Shown here: in pieces, positions 43,972-52,442 of the stretch
Position numbering within the stretch: position 1 is the first letter of the stretch
Layout: every line of letters starts with the position of its first letter
The notes under the pieces: generated by a model
Databases searched by the model: none
What the model saw: only the letters and a program-made list of their open reading frames with translations
What the model was told of the DNA's origin: nothing
Position numbers and translations under genes: made by a program
Source: Bacteroidota bacterium
Lineage (GTDB): Bacteria; Bacteroidota; Bacteroidia; Chitinophagales; LD1
Direction of reading: 5' to 3'
DNA: 64,000 nucleotides
Assembly: GCA_947479455.1 (NCBI GenBank)
Contig: CANJZE010000007.1
Span: forward strand, 62,001 to 126,000

Positions 43972-44802
43972 TTAATGTGCTAAGCTGTCAAGTAAAAGGA
44001 TTTCTTGCTTCTTCAAATTGTTCACCACATACACATAACTTAAACTTCCAAAATTGGTACTCAAATTAACCGTGATTTCCAAAAAATTTTTGTCCGGCTC
44101 CATCGTTACACTTTTTACTCTACCTACCATTATATTTCTTGGAAACAATTGAGAGAAACCACTTGTCACCAACGTATCACCAACTTTTACGGGAACGTGT
44201 TTAGGAATATCTTCCATACTTGCGGTGGTTGAATTAACTCCATCCCAATGAAGATTTCCAAAAAATTCATTCTTCTTAAACTTCGCACTCACTTTAAATT
44301 CTTTACTCAACACACTCATTGCAGCCGAATAATTATCGGTTACCGCTACTACTTGTCCTACAATTCCGTTGGCGTTAATCACACCCATTTGTTTTCCTAT
44401 ACCTTGTAATCTTCCTCTATCGAGGTAAATTAAGTTGGCGGCTTCGTTTACCGAGTTATGAATGACACGGGCGGAGATGAACGAATATTGCTGCACATTT
44501 TTCAATGTTGAATCGCGCAGAATTCCAGAGTCAATCTTACTGTTGTACTTTGAATCAAGAAGTTGCGCACGCAGTTTTGCGTTTTCATCTACTAGACTAT
44601 CGCTGAATCTGCGCAGGTATAAATAATCACTCACACCAGTGTAAGTGGAATATACTTTTCCGCTAACGCTGTTGGCCACATTCATATACGCTACTTCGTT
44701 GTAGTGCTTATTTTGAAAAATGAGGTAGAAGCAAAAAATTTCGAGCGAAACAAAAAGGAGGAAAAGGTAATAGCGAAGAAAAAATTGGAAGAGATTATAC
44801 AC
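43972..44802 (-). CDS. mreC: rod shape-determining protein MreC
   Basis: A bitopic protein of 276 residues: an N-terminal membrane helix (YYLFLLFVSLEIFCFYLIF), a coiled-coil around residues 65-90, and a beta-rich periplasmic domain with ANLIYLDRGRLQGIGKQMGVINANGIVGQVV and VGDTLVTSGFSQLFPRNIMVG, as in MreC. It bridges MreB and PBP2. The start is GTG at 44802. The 90-base gap to mreB upstream holds an imperfect inverted repeat. Confidence 0.93.
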   Translation of the reverse strand: MYNLFQFFLRYYLFLLFVSLEIFCFYLIFQNKHYNEVAYMNVANSVSGKVYSTYTGVSDYLYLRRFSDSLVDENAKLRAQLLDSKYNSKIDSGILRDSTLKNVQQYSFISARVIHNSVNEAANLIYLDRGRLQGIGKQMGVINANGIVGQVVAVTDNYSAAMSVLSKEFKVSAKFKKNEFFGNLHWDGVNSTTASMEDIPKHVPVKVGDTLVTSGFSQLFPRNIMVGRVKSVTMEPDKNFLEITVNLSTNFGSLSYVYVVNNLKKQEILLLDSLAH

Positions 44803-44817
44803 TATATAAAGTTTACG

Positions 44818-44887
44818 GTTTACGGTTCACAGTTCACGGCAAAAACCAAATTGTATTACTGCCAACCGCGAACTGTCAACTGTCAAC
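44818..44887. repeat. imperfect 22-base inverted repeat between mreB and mreC
   Basis: Arms at 44818-44839 (GTTTACGGTTCACAGTTCACGG) and 44866-44887 pair at 18 of 22 positions. The left side also repeats GTTTACG in tandem. Sequences of this GTTCACAGTTCAC type are, in my experience, dispersed in Bacteroidota genomes. Here the element interrupts the mre operon without breaking a gene. Confidence 0.65.
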
Positions 44888-44892
44888 TGGTT

Positions 44893-45921
44893 TTAGTCAT
44901 CCATTAAGAAAGTGAATCTATCCATATTCTTCAGTGCAATGCCGGTGCCGCGCACCACCGCACGCAACGGGTCTTCGGCTACATGAACAGGCAACTTTGT
45001 TTTTTGCCCGATGCGTTTATCCAAACCGCGAAGCAATGCACCACCACCGGTGAGATACAAACCTGTTTTAAAAATATCGGCAGCTAATTCAGGTGGAGTT
45101 GTTTCAAGTGCTTTCAAAATTGCTTCTTCAATTTTTGAAATTGATTTATCAATAGCGTGTGCAATTTCAGAATACGAAACAATAATCTGTTTTGGAATTC
45201 CGGTCATCAAATCTCTGCCGTTAACCGGGTAATCATCGGGTGGCGAATCAATATCAGTCAACGCTGAGCCCACGTGTATTTTTATCTTCTCGGCAGTTCT
45301 TTCGCCAATAAGCATATTGTGTTGTCTGCGCATGTAGTCCACAATATCAAGTGTAAATTCATCGCCTGCTACACGAATACTTTGGTCGCACACAATTCCT
45401 GAAAGCGCTATTACTGCAATCTCTGTAGTTCCGCCACCAATGTCAATAATCATATTTCCGTTTGGCTCTTCTACATCTATTCCAATTCCAATAGCTGCAG
45501 CCATTGGCTCGTGAATCATTTTTACATCTTGTCCGCCTGCTTGTTCAGCGCTGTCTTTCACTGCGCGTTTTTCCACTTCAGTAATTCCTGATGGAATGCA
45601 AATCACCATTTTATAACGCGGTGGAAAAAATGGCTTCTTTTCGCCATAAATCATGGCTATCATTTCGCGAATCATACTTTCTGCAGCGCGAAAATCTGCA
45701 ATCACTCCGTCTTTCAGCGGGCGCACAGTTTTAATATTCTCGTGTGTTTTTTCGTGCATTTGCATAGCACGCGTGCCAACCGCAATTACCTTATCGGTTC
45801 TTCGGTCAATGGCAACAATTGAAGGTTGATCAACAACAACTTTGTCGTTATGAATAATGAGGGTGTTTGCGGTGCCGAGATCAATCGCAATTTCCTGAGT
45901 TAAAAAATTAAACAAAGCCAT
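44893..45921 (-). CDS. mreB: rod shape-determining protein MreB (actin-like)
   Basis: A 342-residue bacterial actin that forms membrane-bound filaments directing elongation. Phosphate-1 loop IDLGTANTLI, connect-1 and phosphate-2 MIIDIGGGTTEIAVIALSG, and adenosine motif LYLTGGGALLRGLDKRIG are all present. It is the first gene of the mre operon. A promoter-like sequence lies about 55 bases upstream. Confidence 0.97.
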   Translation of the reverse strand: MALFNFLTQEIAIDLGTANTLIIHNDKVVVDQPSIVAIDRRTDKVIAVGTRAMQMHEKTHENIKTVRPLKDGVIADFRAAESMIREMIAMIYGEKKPFFPPRYKMVICIPSGITEVEKRAVKDSAEQAGGQDVKMIHEPMAAAIGIGIDVEEPNGNMIIDIGGGTTEIAVIALSGIVCDQSIRVAGDEFTLDIVDYMRRQHNMLIGERTAEKIKIHVGSALTDIDSPPDDYPVNGRDLMTGIPKQIIVSYSEIAHAIDKSISKIEEAILKALETTPPELAADIFKTGLYLTGGGALLRGLDKRIGQKTKLPVHVAEDPLRAVVRGTGIALKNMDRFTFLMDD

Positions 45922-45974
45922 GCTTTGGTAAAGGTTTAGAAGGGGTTTTGAATTGCGCGTAAAGAAGTGAAAAA

Positions 45975-46005
45975 CAAATTACAGTAAATAAAAAGTATCC
46001 ACAAA
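45975..46005 (-). promoter_or_regulatory. mreB: promoter candidate for the mre operon
   Basis: On the minus strand TTTG (46005-46002) is followed after 20 bases by TAATTTG (45981-45975), close to the Bacteroidota TTTG/TAnnTTTG promoter, though one base short. It lies 54 bases before the mreB ATG and after the upstream hairpin terminator, as expected for an operon promoter. Confidence 0.4.
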
Positions 46006-46054
46006 AATTCAGAAACCCCAAAACCTCGTTTCTGATGAAACTTTTCAAGAAAAC

Positions 46055-46115
46055 AAAAGGGACTTTAAAAGCCAATTGCAAGATTTGTATTTGGCATTAA
46101 AGTCCCCTTTTATTT
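46055..46115. terminator. large bidirectional hairpin between the small secreted protein and mreB
   Basis: A ten-pair stem GGGACTTTAA/TTAAAGTCCC and an inner five-pair stem GCCAA/TTGGC separated by a small internal loop, with T runs on both sides. It lies 56 bases after the stop of the small secreted protein (46166-46666) and upstream of the mreB promoter. Confidence 0.8.
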
Positions 46116-46165
46116 CATTCTGCTTCCGGGAAGAAGATTTACCTACTTGTAAACGGGCATAGTGG

Positions 46166-46666
46166 CTATTGCATTTTAATGACCATGGTATTGAACGGGT
46201 CATCGTTCATGATATACTTAATACTGGCGTTGCTCTTCTCATCGCTTTCCATAGGTTGCAGAAAAATATCTGCGTCTAAGTAGGTGGCGTTCTTGTCAAT
46301 ATTTTTTACCACATAACGCTTATAGCCTGCTACTTTAAAAATTAAGCGAACAGGTTCGCCTAACTCCTTTTTGTTTAGAGCAATAGCGTAGTTCCCTGCC
46401 TTATCTACCGATGCCTGAATTAACTCTTCACCAAAACGGTCGAAATTAATTTTCGCATTGCCTATCGGTTTTTCACTGGCGGCATCCACAATTTTTCCCG
46501 TTATCACCAACACATCGGGATTCGATACCGCGTGATTTGTTACTGCCTGCGGTCCCGCAGTCAAATTTGTTTCGCCTGTTGTTGACTTGTCTTGTGCTGA
46601 AACATTTCCATACACAAAAAACAACAGGATACCTACGCTGAGCGTTAGAATTGTTTTTGTTTTCAT
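46166..46666 (-). CDS. small secreted protein with carboxypeptidase-regulatory-like domain
   Basis: A 166-residue protein with a signal peptide (MKTKTILTLSVGILLFFVYGNVSAQ), a linker, and a beta-sandwich starting at VLVITGKIVDAASEKPIGNAKINF, which is the transthyretin-like regulatory domain pattern (G-x-V-x-[DA]-x-x-x-x-x-P-[IL]-x-x-A). It has no TonB-dependent barrel or sorting domain, so it may be a periplasmic or surface-associated module. It is preceded by a strong AGGAGG ribosome binding site, rare in this genome, and followed by a hairpin terminator, so it is a single-gene transcript. Possibly highly expressed; function unknown. Confidence 0.7.
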   Translation of the reverse strand: MKTKTILTLSVGILLFFVYGNVSAQDKSTTGETNLTAGPQAVTNHAVSNPDVLVITGKIVDAASEKPIGNAKINFDRFGEELIQASVDKAGNYAIALNKKELGEPVRLIFKVAGYKRYVVKNIDKNATYLDADIFLQPMESDEKSNASIKYIMNDDPFNTMVIKMQ

Positions 46667-46671
46667 GACGT

Positions 46672-46677
46672 CCTCCT
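46672..46677 (-). promoter_or_regulatory. strong Shine-Dalgarno AGGAGG of the small secreted protein
   Basis: Minus-strand sequence AATATAGGAGGACGTCATG: a full AGGAGG, five bases before the ATG at 46666. Most genes here lack any recognisable Shine-Dalgarno, so this one stands out. Upstream at 46750-46790 are two GCGAATTT copies, the second extended to the dyad GCGAA-TT-TTCGC, a possible operator. Confidence 0.6.
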
Positions 46678-46844
46678 ATATTAAATGGTTATAAAATCGG
46701 GTAAGTAAAAATTTGTTGTGGAAACCCTTCCTACACCTTTCGACCCGCGAATTTCCTTATCCAGCGAATTTTCGCAACAAATATATACTAATAAAAACGG
46801 ACGAAGGGGGAAAAGATTGTATACCTCTTGTTAAAAAATGGAAA

Positions 46845-46885
46845 AACCCCTAAATCCCCTTCCCGCTACGCGGGAAGGGGGTTGG
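46845..46885 (-). terminator. terminator-like hairpin after the ABC transporter gene
   Basis: An eleven-pair stem CCCCTTCCCGC/GCGGGAAGGGG (46856-46866 with 46870-46880, loop TAC), just after the ABC transporter stop. On the minus strand it is followed by GATTTAGGGGTTTTTCC with a T run. The AACCCCTAAATCCCC... form is common as a dispersed Bacteroidota element, so it may be both repeat and terminator. Confidence 0.65.
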
Positions 46886-46888
46886 GGG

Positions 46889-48709
46889 TCAGAACGCCTG
46901 CAACTCTACCAGCTTATTGTAGATACCGTTCTTCGCCATTAGGCTAATGTGATTGCCGCGCTCAGAGATGTGACCATCCTGCATCACAATAATTTCATCG
47001 GCATATTGAATAGTAGAAAGGCGATGTGCCACTATGATAGTGGTTCTTCCTTTCATCAGTTTTGTCAGGGCATCCTGTACCGATTTTTCGGAATTGGAAT
47101 CAAGAGAAGAGGTGGCTTCATCCAAAATCAATATCGGTGGATTTTTGAGAACAGCGCGCGCAATCGTTAGCCGCTGACGTTCGCCACCACTTAGCTTTCC
47201 TCCACGGTCGCCAATGGTGGAATCATAACCGTTCTCCATATTCATGATAAAATCGTGTGCATTTGCAATTTTTGCAGCTTCCATTACTTCTTCGCGAGTG
47301 GCACCTTCGATTCCAAAAGCAATATTGTTGAGCACCGAATCATTAAAGAGAATTGATTCCTGCGAAACCATTCCGAACAAGCCACGCAAATGGTTCAACT
47401 TATAGTCGCGAATATTTTTGCCATCAATTAGAATTTCACCTTCGCTTACATCGTAAAAGCGCGGCAGCAAATCAACCATCGTGGTTTTTCCCGCACCCGA
47501 TTGCCCAACGAGTGCAATCACTTTTCCCTTACTGATTTTTAAATTAATCTCTTGAAGAATTTTTTTGTTATCGTAATTGTGATAGGCAAAGCCTACTGAA
47601 CGATACTCAATTTCATTTTTGAATTCTTTAATCGCAGTTGCGTTTTCTTTTTCTGCAATTTTCACTTCGGCATCCAGCACTTCAAAAATTCGTTGTGCCG
47701 AAGCCAATCCCTTTCTAATGTTATAAGATGCTGATGAAAAATTTTTTGCCGGTGGAATTAACTGCGCAAACAAAACCATGAAGGCAATAAATGTTTCTGC
47801 CTCCAAATTTTTCTGCAACACCAGCGTTCCTCCAAAATACAATACGGTACAAACAACCACCATTGCTAAAAACTCAGTAAGCGGAGACGACAATTCTCTG
47901 CGCGTAGTGATTTCGCGACTCAGTGAAAAAAACTCTGCGTTCACTTTATCAAATTGTTTGCGCATGAATTTTTCTGCATTGAACGCATGAATAATTCTCA
48001 ACCCGCTGAGCGTTTCATCAATAATAGAAAGCAAGCGACCCGAAACAGATTGCGCTTCCATAGACTGTCGCTTTAAACTTTTGCCCACTCTGCCAATAAT
48101 TAAACCAGTAACCAGTAAATTGATTAAAACAAAAGCAGTGAGCTGCGGACTGAGCAAAAGCAGTGCGCCTAAAAAAATGATAATGTTCAGCGGTTCGCGT
48201 ACGGTTACTTCAATAAAACTGATGATGCTAATTTCCACTTCTTTCACATCATCGGTAAGGCGCGAAATCAAATCGCCTTTGCGCTCTTTAGAATAATAGG
48301 AAAGCGGAAGCGACAACACTTTTGCATAAAGCTCGTTTCGGATATCGCGCACTGCACCGCTGCGAATAGGAGAAAGAAAATAAAGTGCAAGAAACCGAAA
48401 CAGGTTTTTTAGAAAAAACAGAATCGCAATAGCTGCGCAAAATTTTATCAACGCAACAACCTGCCCCGCGTTCATTATCTCGGTGCTCAAAACATATTTC
48501 ATGTAATCAATAAACCAGGTGGCGCTTAAGTGCAGTTCCGGCTTGGTTACAACTTTCGGAATTTTGTTGAATAACAACTGCAAAAATGGAATGATCATCA
48601 CCACCGAAAACAGCGAAAACAAAACGGTGAGCACGTTGAACAGAATGTTCAACAACGCAAACGAAGCGTATTTGCGAACGTAAGAGAGAATTCGGAGAAG
48701 ATTCTTCAT
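46889..48709 (-). CDS. ABC transporter, fused permease and ATPase (MsbA/lipid-exporter-like)
   Basis: A 606-residue half-transporter. The N-terminal 330 residues hold six membrane segments of the type I exporter fold. The ATPase half has Walker A GQSGAGKTTMVDL, signature LSGGERQRL, Walker B ILILDEATSSLDS and the H-loop AHRLSTI. It is expected to dimerise and flip lipid A core or another amphipathic substrate across the inner membrane. The substrate is not determinable. The adjacent rRNA methyltransferase gene on the same strand is probably separate. Confidence 0.9.
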   Translation of the reverse strand: MKNLLRILSYVRKYASFALLNILFNVLTVLFSLFSVVMIIPFLQLLFNKIPKVVTKPELHLSATWFIDYMKYVLSTEIMNAGQVVALIKFCAAIAILFFLKNLFRFLALYFLSPIRSGAVRDIRNELYAKVLSLPLSYYSKERKGDLISRLTDDVKEVEISIISFIEVTVREPLNIIIFLGALLLLSPQLTAFVLINLLVTGLIIGRVGKSLKRQSMEAQSVSGRLLSIIDETLSGLRIIHAFNAEKFMRKQFDKVNAEFFSLSREITTRRELSSPLTEFLAMVVVCTVLYFGGTLVLQKNLEAETFIAFMVLFAQLIPPAKNFSSASYNIRKGLASAQRIFEVLDAEVKIAEKENATAIKEFKNEIEYRSVGFAYHNYDNKKILQEINLKISKGKVIALVGQSGAGKTTMVDLLPRFYDVSEGEILIDGKNIRDYKLNHLRGLFGMVSQESILFNDSVLNNIAFGIEGATREEVMEAAKIANAHDFIMNMENGYDSTIGDRGGKLSGGERQRLTIARAVLKNPPILILDEATSSLDSNSEKSVQDALTKLMKGRTTIIVAHRLSTIQYADEIIVMQDGHISERGNHISLMAKNGIYNKLVELQAF

Positions 48710-48791
48710 GTGCTCAAATATAGAATGATGAATGAAACGCTAGGAGCTCGAAAATATTTCGCTGTGCTCCATCGGCATGGCGAAGGAAGAT

Positions 48792-50201
48792 CTAACCCAT
48801 CTTCAACCTCAACAAGGCTACATTCTCAATATGCGTAGTATGCGGAAACATATCTACGGGCTGCACTTTTTCTACCGAATATTTTTCGGATAGCAATTGC
48901 AAATCGCGCGCTTGTGTGGCAGGATTGCAACTCACGTAAACAATCTTTGGAGATGCTAATTGCAAGAGCGTTTTCACCACATCTTCGTGCATGCCTGCCC
49001 GTGGCGGGTCGGTGATAACCACATCGGGTTTGCCGTTAGCGGCAATAAAATCATCGCGCAAAACCATGCGCACATCGCCTGCATAAAATGAACAATTGCT
49101 AATGGAATTCAACCGTGCATTTTCTTTGGCATCTTCAATAGCCGCTTCAATTTGTTCAATGCCTGTAACCTGTTTGCACTTATCAGAAACGTAAATGGCA
49201 ATGCTACCTACGCCCGTGTACAAATCGTAAACCACATCTTCTTTTTTAAGCGCGGCAAATTCTTTGGTGATGTCGTACAGCACTTTTGCCTGCACCGAAT
49301 TGGTTTGGGAAAAACTCTTGGGATTAATCTTGAACTGATAGTTGCCGAGTTTTTCAATGATATGGTTTTTGCCTTTGTAAACCTTGGTTTCCAAATCGTA
49401 AATGGTATCATTTCGTTTTGGATTGATAACGTATTGTAAGGAAGAAATAGCGGGAAAACTCTCCGCCACAAAACTCAGCAAGGCTTCAATTTTTGCTTCA
49501 TCGTTTTCGAAAAACGAAACCAGCACGAGTAGTTCTCCAATAGAAGTAGTGCGTATGAGCAAATTGCGCAACAAGCCGTTCTGCTGTTTTAAATTGAAAA
49601 ACGTGTAACCGTTTTTTAACGCAAATTCCTTAATCGCAATTCGTATTTGGTTCGATGGGTCGGCTTGCAGAAAACATTTTTCAATATCAACTACTCCCGA
49701 AAAACTATTGGGCACATGAAAGCCGAGCGCGTTGCGCTGCTCAAAATTTTCTCCGCTGCTAATTTGTTCTTCGGTGAGCCAGCTACGGTCGGTAAAAGCA
49801 AATTCGAGTTTGTTGCGGTAATAAAAATTTTCTGCGCAGCCAATGGTTTCAGGAATTTCGGGAAAGTCAATTTTGCCTATGCGTTCAAATGCATCAGCCA
49901 CAATTTTTCGTTTGAACTTCAACTGCTCGGCATAATCAATATGTTGCCATTTGCAGCCGCCACACACACCAAAGTGCGAGCATTGCGGCTGCACACGCAG
50001 CGGAGAAGCTGTGTGCAGTTGCGTAATAATAGCTTCCGAAAAACTCTTTTTGCTTTTGCGCAACTCCACATCCACCACATCGCCCGGCACGGCAAAATCG
50101 GTAAAAATCACTTTGCCTTCTACCTTGCTTATACCTTTTCCTTCGCTCGAAATATCGGTTACCTCTAAGCCCTGCAAAAACTTTTTTTCTTTCTTCTTCA
50201 T
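48792..50201 (-). CDS. rlmD: 23S rRNA (uracil-5-)-methyltransferase of the TrmA/RlmD family
   Basis: Methylates a uracil in rRNA or tRNA using SAM. It has an N-terminal TRAM domain (VTDISSEGKGISKVEGKVIF), an iron-sulfur cysteine set (CSHFGVCGGCKWQH plus the later KCFLQAD), SAM motif DLYTGVGSIAIYVS, and the catalytic cysteine motif VYVSCNPATQARDL preceded by VITDPPRAGM. At 469 residues it fits. Which base it modifies (RlmD, RlmCD or TrmA type) cannot be settled by eye. A promoter candidate for the next plus-strand operon lies just upstream. Confidence 0.88.
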   Translation of the reverse strand: MKKKEKKFLQGLEVTDISSEGKGISKVEGKVIFTDFAVPGDVVDVELRKSKKSFSEAIITQLHTASPLRVQPQCSHFGVCGGCKWQHIDYAEQLKFKRKIVADAFERIGKIDFPEIPETIGCAENFYYRNKLEFAFTDRSWLTEEQISSGENFEQRNALGFHVPNSFSGVVDIEKCFLQADPSNQIRIAIKEFALKNGYTFFNLKQQNGLLRNLLIRTTSIGELLVLVSFFENDEAKIEALLSFVAESFPAISSLQYVINPKRNDTIYDLETKVYKGKNHIIEKLGNYQFKINPKSFSQTNSVQAKVLYDITKEFAALKKEDVVYDLYTGVGSIAIYVSDKCKQVTGIEQIEAAIEDAKENARLNSISNCSFYAGDVRMVLRDDFIAANGKPDVVITDPPRAGMHEDVVKTLLQLASPKIVYVSCNPATQARDLQLLSEKYSVEKVQPVDMFPHTTHIENVALLRLKMG

Positions 50202-50261
50202 ACGGGCGAAAATAGTTTTTCTGTAATCGTATTAGTCGAGGCATAGAGCCGTTCTCTCCCC

Positions 50262-50291
50262 TTTGCCCGCTGTTAAAAAATTCTAACTTCG
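50262..50291 (+). promoter_or_regulatory. promoter of the envelope-folding operon
   Basis: TTTG at 50262-50265 and TAACTTCG at 50284-50291 with an 18-base spacer, a good match to the Bacteroidota -33/-7 promoter. It lies 56 bases upstream of the first ATG of the operon. Confidence 0.55.
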
Positions 50292-50347
50292 CCCCTCCTT
50301 AAAAAGCGGGTAGTAATATTTGCCGCCCATTAAAAAACAAACCCGGT

Positions 50348-52321
50348 ATGAAGAAAATTGCAGCTATTTATTCCTTAGTCCTGTTTGCCTTCTCAGCATT
50401 TGCACAAAACAATAACGACACGCGCACCCTCTTTACTGCCGGTGGCGATAAAGTAACCGTTAGCGACTTCACTTACGTTTACAACAAAAACAACGTAAAC
50501 AATCAGGCAGATTACAGCGAAAAAAGCCTACGCGATTATTTAAACCTGTATGAAAATTTTCGCCTTAAAGTGAAAGAAGCAGAAGCACTTCACCTCGATA
50601 CAATCGTGAGTTTGAAGAGCGAACTAGAAGGATACAGAAAGCAATTAGCCAAGTCTTATTTGACCGACCGCGAAATTTCGGACAAGTTGATTACCGAAGC
50701 TTACGAGCGATCGAAAACTGAAGTAAACGCCAGCCATATTTTGGTTCGTTGCGATGAAAACGCAAACCCTGCTGATACTTTGGCAGCGTTTAAAAAAATA
50801 ACTGCACTGCGCAAGCGAATTGAAAAAGGCGAAGCTTTTGAAAAAGTAGCTAAGGAAAGTTCTGAAGACCCTTCGGCAAAAACCAACGAAGGAAACATAG
50901 GTTGGTTCACAGTGTTTGGAACCATCTATCCTTTTGAAACAGTAACCTATACTATAAAGAAAGGTGAATTGAGTCAGCCCGTTCGCACCGAGTTTGGTTA
51001 CCACTTGGTGAGATTGAACGACTCGCGCGCTGCACGCGGACAGATTCATGCTGCGCATTTATTGCTTCGTTTTCCGGAGAAAGCTACTACACAACAACAG
51101 GATTCAGTGAAAAAGAGAATTGATTCGGTATATGCTTTAATTACCATCGGCAAAGTAAGTTTTGAAGAGGCAGTAAAAAATAATTCAGATGATAAAGCAA
51201 CGCGCGTAAAAGGCGGAGAGTTGCAGTGGTTCGGTTCGGGCTCTTCGGTTCGCATGGTTCCTGAATTTGAAGATGCGGCTTTCACTTTGCAAAAAGATGG
51301 CGACTACACCAAGCCGGTTAAAACGCAATTCGGTTATCATATCATTAAGCGGTTAGAGAAACGCGACATTGCTCCGTTCAGCGAAGCAAAAAGCGATTTG
51401 AAAAAGAGAGTGGAAAGAGATTCGCGCTCGCAGGTGGCTAAGTCGGTATTGGTAGAAAGAATTAAAAAGGAAAACGGTTTTGTTCAATACCCGGAAGTAA
51501 AAACTGCTTTTGCCGCAAAGGTAGATAGCTCACTTAGCAAAGGAAACTGGAGAGCCGACAGCATTTTAAAGAACAGCAAAGTGTTGTTTGTGTTGGCAGG
51601 AAAAAATTACACACAGGCAGACTTTGTTGATTTTGTAGAGAAGAATTCGAAACAGCGCAACGACAAAACTAAAGATGCTTTGCTCAACGAATACTACGAT
51701 GGCTTTGTAAACTCAAAATGTTTAGAGTATGAAGAAGGCACTTTGGAAACCAAGAAGCCAGAATTCAAAAACTTGATGAAGGAATACAAAGACGGAATTC
51801 TTTTGTTTGAATTGATGGACAAACAAGTTTGGACAAAAGCAGTGAAAGACACTACAGGTTTGGAAGCCTTCCGAAAGAACAATGAACAAAAATACATGTG
51901 GCAGAATCGTGCAGAAGTAGAAATCTACAACAGCAACGATGAAAAAATTTGTAACGATGCTTACAAATTAGCGCAGAAGAAAAAAGGTGCCGATGAAATT
52001 AAAACCAAGTTGAACAAAGAAGGAACGAAGGCTCACGTTTCAACTATTGGCGGCAAATACGAAAAAGGCCAGTATGATGTGGTTGACAAAATTGACTGGA
52101 AGCCGGGCTTAACGCCTATCAAGAAAATTAACGACAGCAGTTTCCAGTTTATTCTGGTAAAGCAAATTGTAAATCCTGAGCCGAAGAGTTTGAAAGAAGC
52201 GAAGGGCTATATCGTTTCAGACTATCAGGAATTTTTGGAAAAAACCTGGTTAGCGGAATTGCGAAACAAGTATCCGGTTAGTGTAGATGAAAGTGTTTTC
52301 AAATCGCTGATAAAAAAATAA
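50348..52321 (+). CDS. periplasmic peptidyl-prolyl isomerase with two parvulin domains
   Basis: A 657-residue folding factor with a signal peptide (MKKIAAIYSLVLFAFSAFAQ), an N-terminal chaperone region, and two PpiC/parvulin rotamase domains at about residues 120-222 (ASHILVRCDENANP ... TEFGYHLVRL) and 228-340 (AAHLLLRFPEKATT ... TQFGYHIIKR). The remaining C-terminal 300 residues are helical and lack a known domain. It probably helps outer-membrane proteins fold. It is the first gene of a plus-strand operon with a promoter at 50262-50291. Confidence 0.9.
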   Translation: MKKIAAIYSLVLFAFSAFAQNNNDTRTLFTAGGDKVTVSDFTYVYNKNNVNNQADYSEKSLRDYLNLYENFRLKVKEAEALHLDTIVSLKSELEGYRKQLAKSYLTDREISDKLITEAYERSKTEVNASHILVRCDENANPADTLAAFKKITALRKRIEKGEAFEKVAKESSEDPSAKTNEGNIGWFTVFGTIYPFETVTYTIKKGELSQPVRTEFGYHLVRLNDSRAARGQIHAAHLLLRFPEKATTQQQDSVKKRIDSVYALITIGKVSFEEAVKNNSDDKATRVKGGELQWFGSGSSVRMVPEFEDAAFTLQKDGDYTKPVKTQFGYHIIKRLEKRDIAPFSEAKSDLKKRVERDSRSQVAKSVLVERIKKENGFVQYPEVKTAFAAKVDSSLSKGNWRADSILKNSKVLFVLAGKNYTQADFVDFVEKNSKQRNDKTKDALLNEYYDGFVNSKCLEYEEGTLETKKPEFKNLMKEYKDGILLFELMDKQVWTKAVKDTTGLEAFRKNNEQKYMWQNRAEVEIYNSNDEKICNDAYKLAQKKKGADEIKTKLNKEGTKAHVSTIGGKYEKGQYDVVDKIDWKPGLTPIKKINDSSFQFILVKQIVNPEPKSLKEAKGYIVSDYQEFLEKTWLAELRNKYPVSVDESVFKSLIKK

Positions 52322-52352
52322 GCAAAGCGGCTATATAAAAACTGCTTTTTAC

Positions 52353-52410
52353 ACAAAGGCACAAGGACGCTAACAAAACCAATCGGGTTTTTAGTTCTTT
52401 GTGCCTTTGT
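52353..52410. repeat. interspersed inverted repeat, copy 2 (ACACAAAGGCGC type)
   Basis: Arms ACAAAGGCACAAG (52353-52365) and CTTTGTGCCTTTGT (52397-52410) pair almost fully. It lies in the operon between the parvulin gene and the lipoprotein gene, and supplies an in-frame GTG at 52401 that is unlikely to be a real start. Confidence 0.75.
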
Positions 52411-52442
52411 TTCTTTATGTTGATTGTCATAAAAATAATTTC

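Noticed and set aside
44704-44907. An open frame over the mreB-mreC gap on the plus strand
   Set aside because: It is made of the GTTCACAG-type repeat and antisense mreC codons. It has no protein-like features.
49936-50244. Overlapping open frames at the RlmD start
   Set aside because: Both are other-frame readings of the methyltransferase N-terminus, whose TRAM and cysteine motifs are intact.
52401-52442. GTG start of the SurA-like lipoprotein at 52401
   Set aside because: The GTG lies inside the inverted repeat and the encoded residues would push the lipobox too far from the N-terminus; a TTG at 52443 gives a normal lipoprotein signal.
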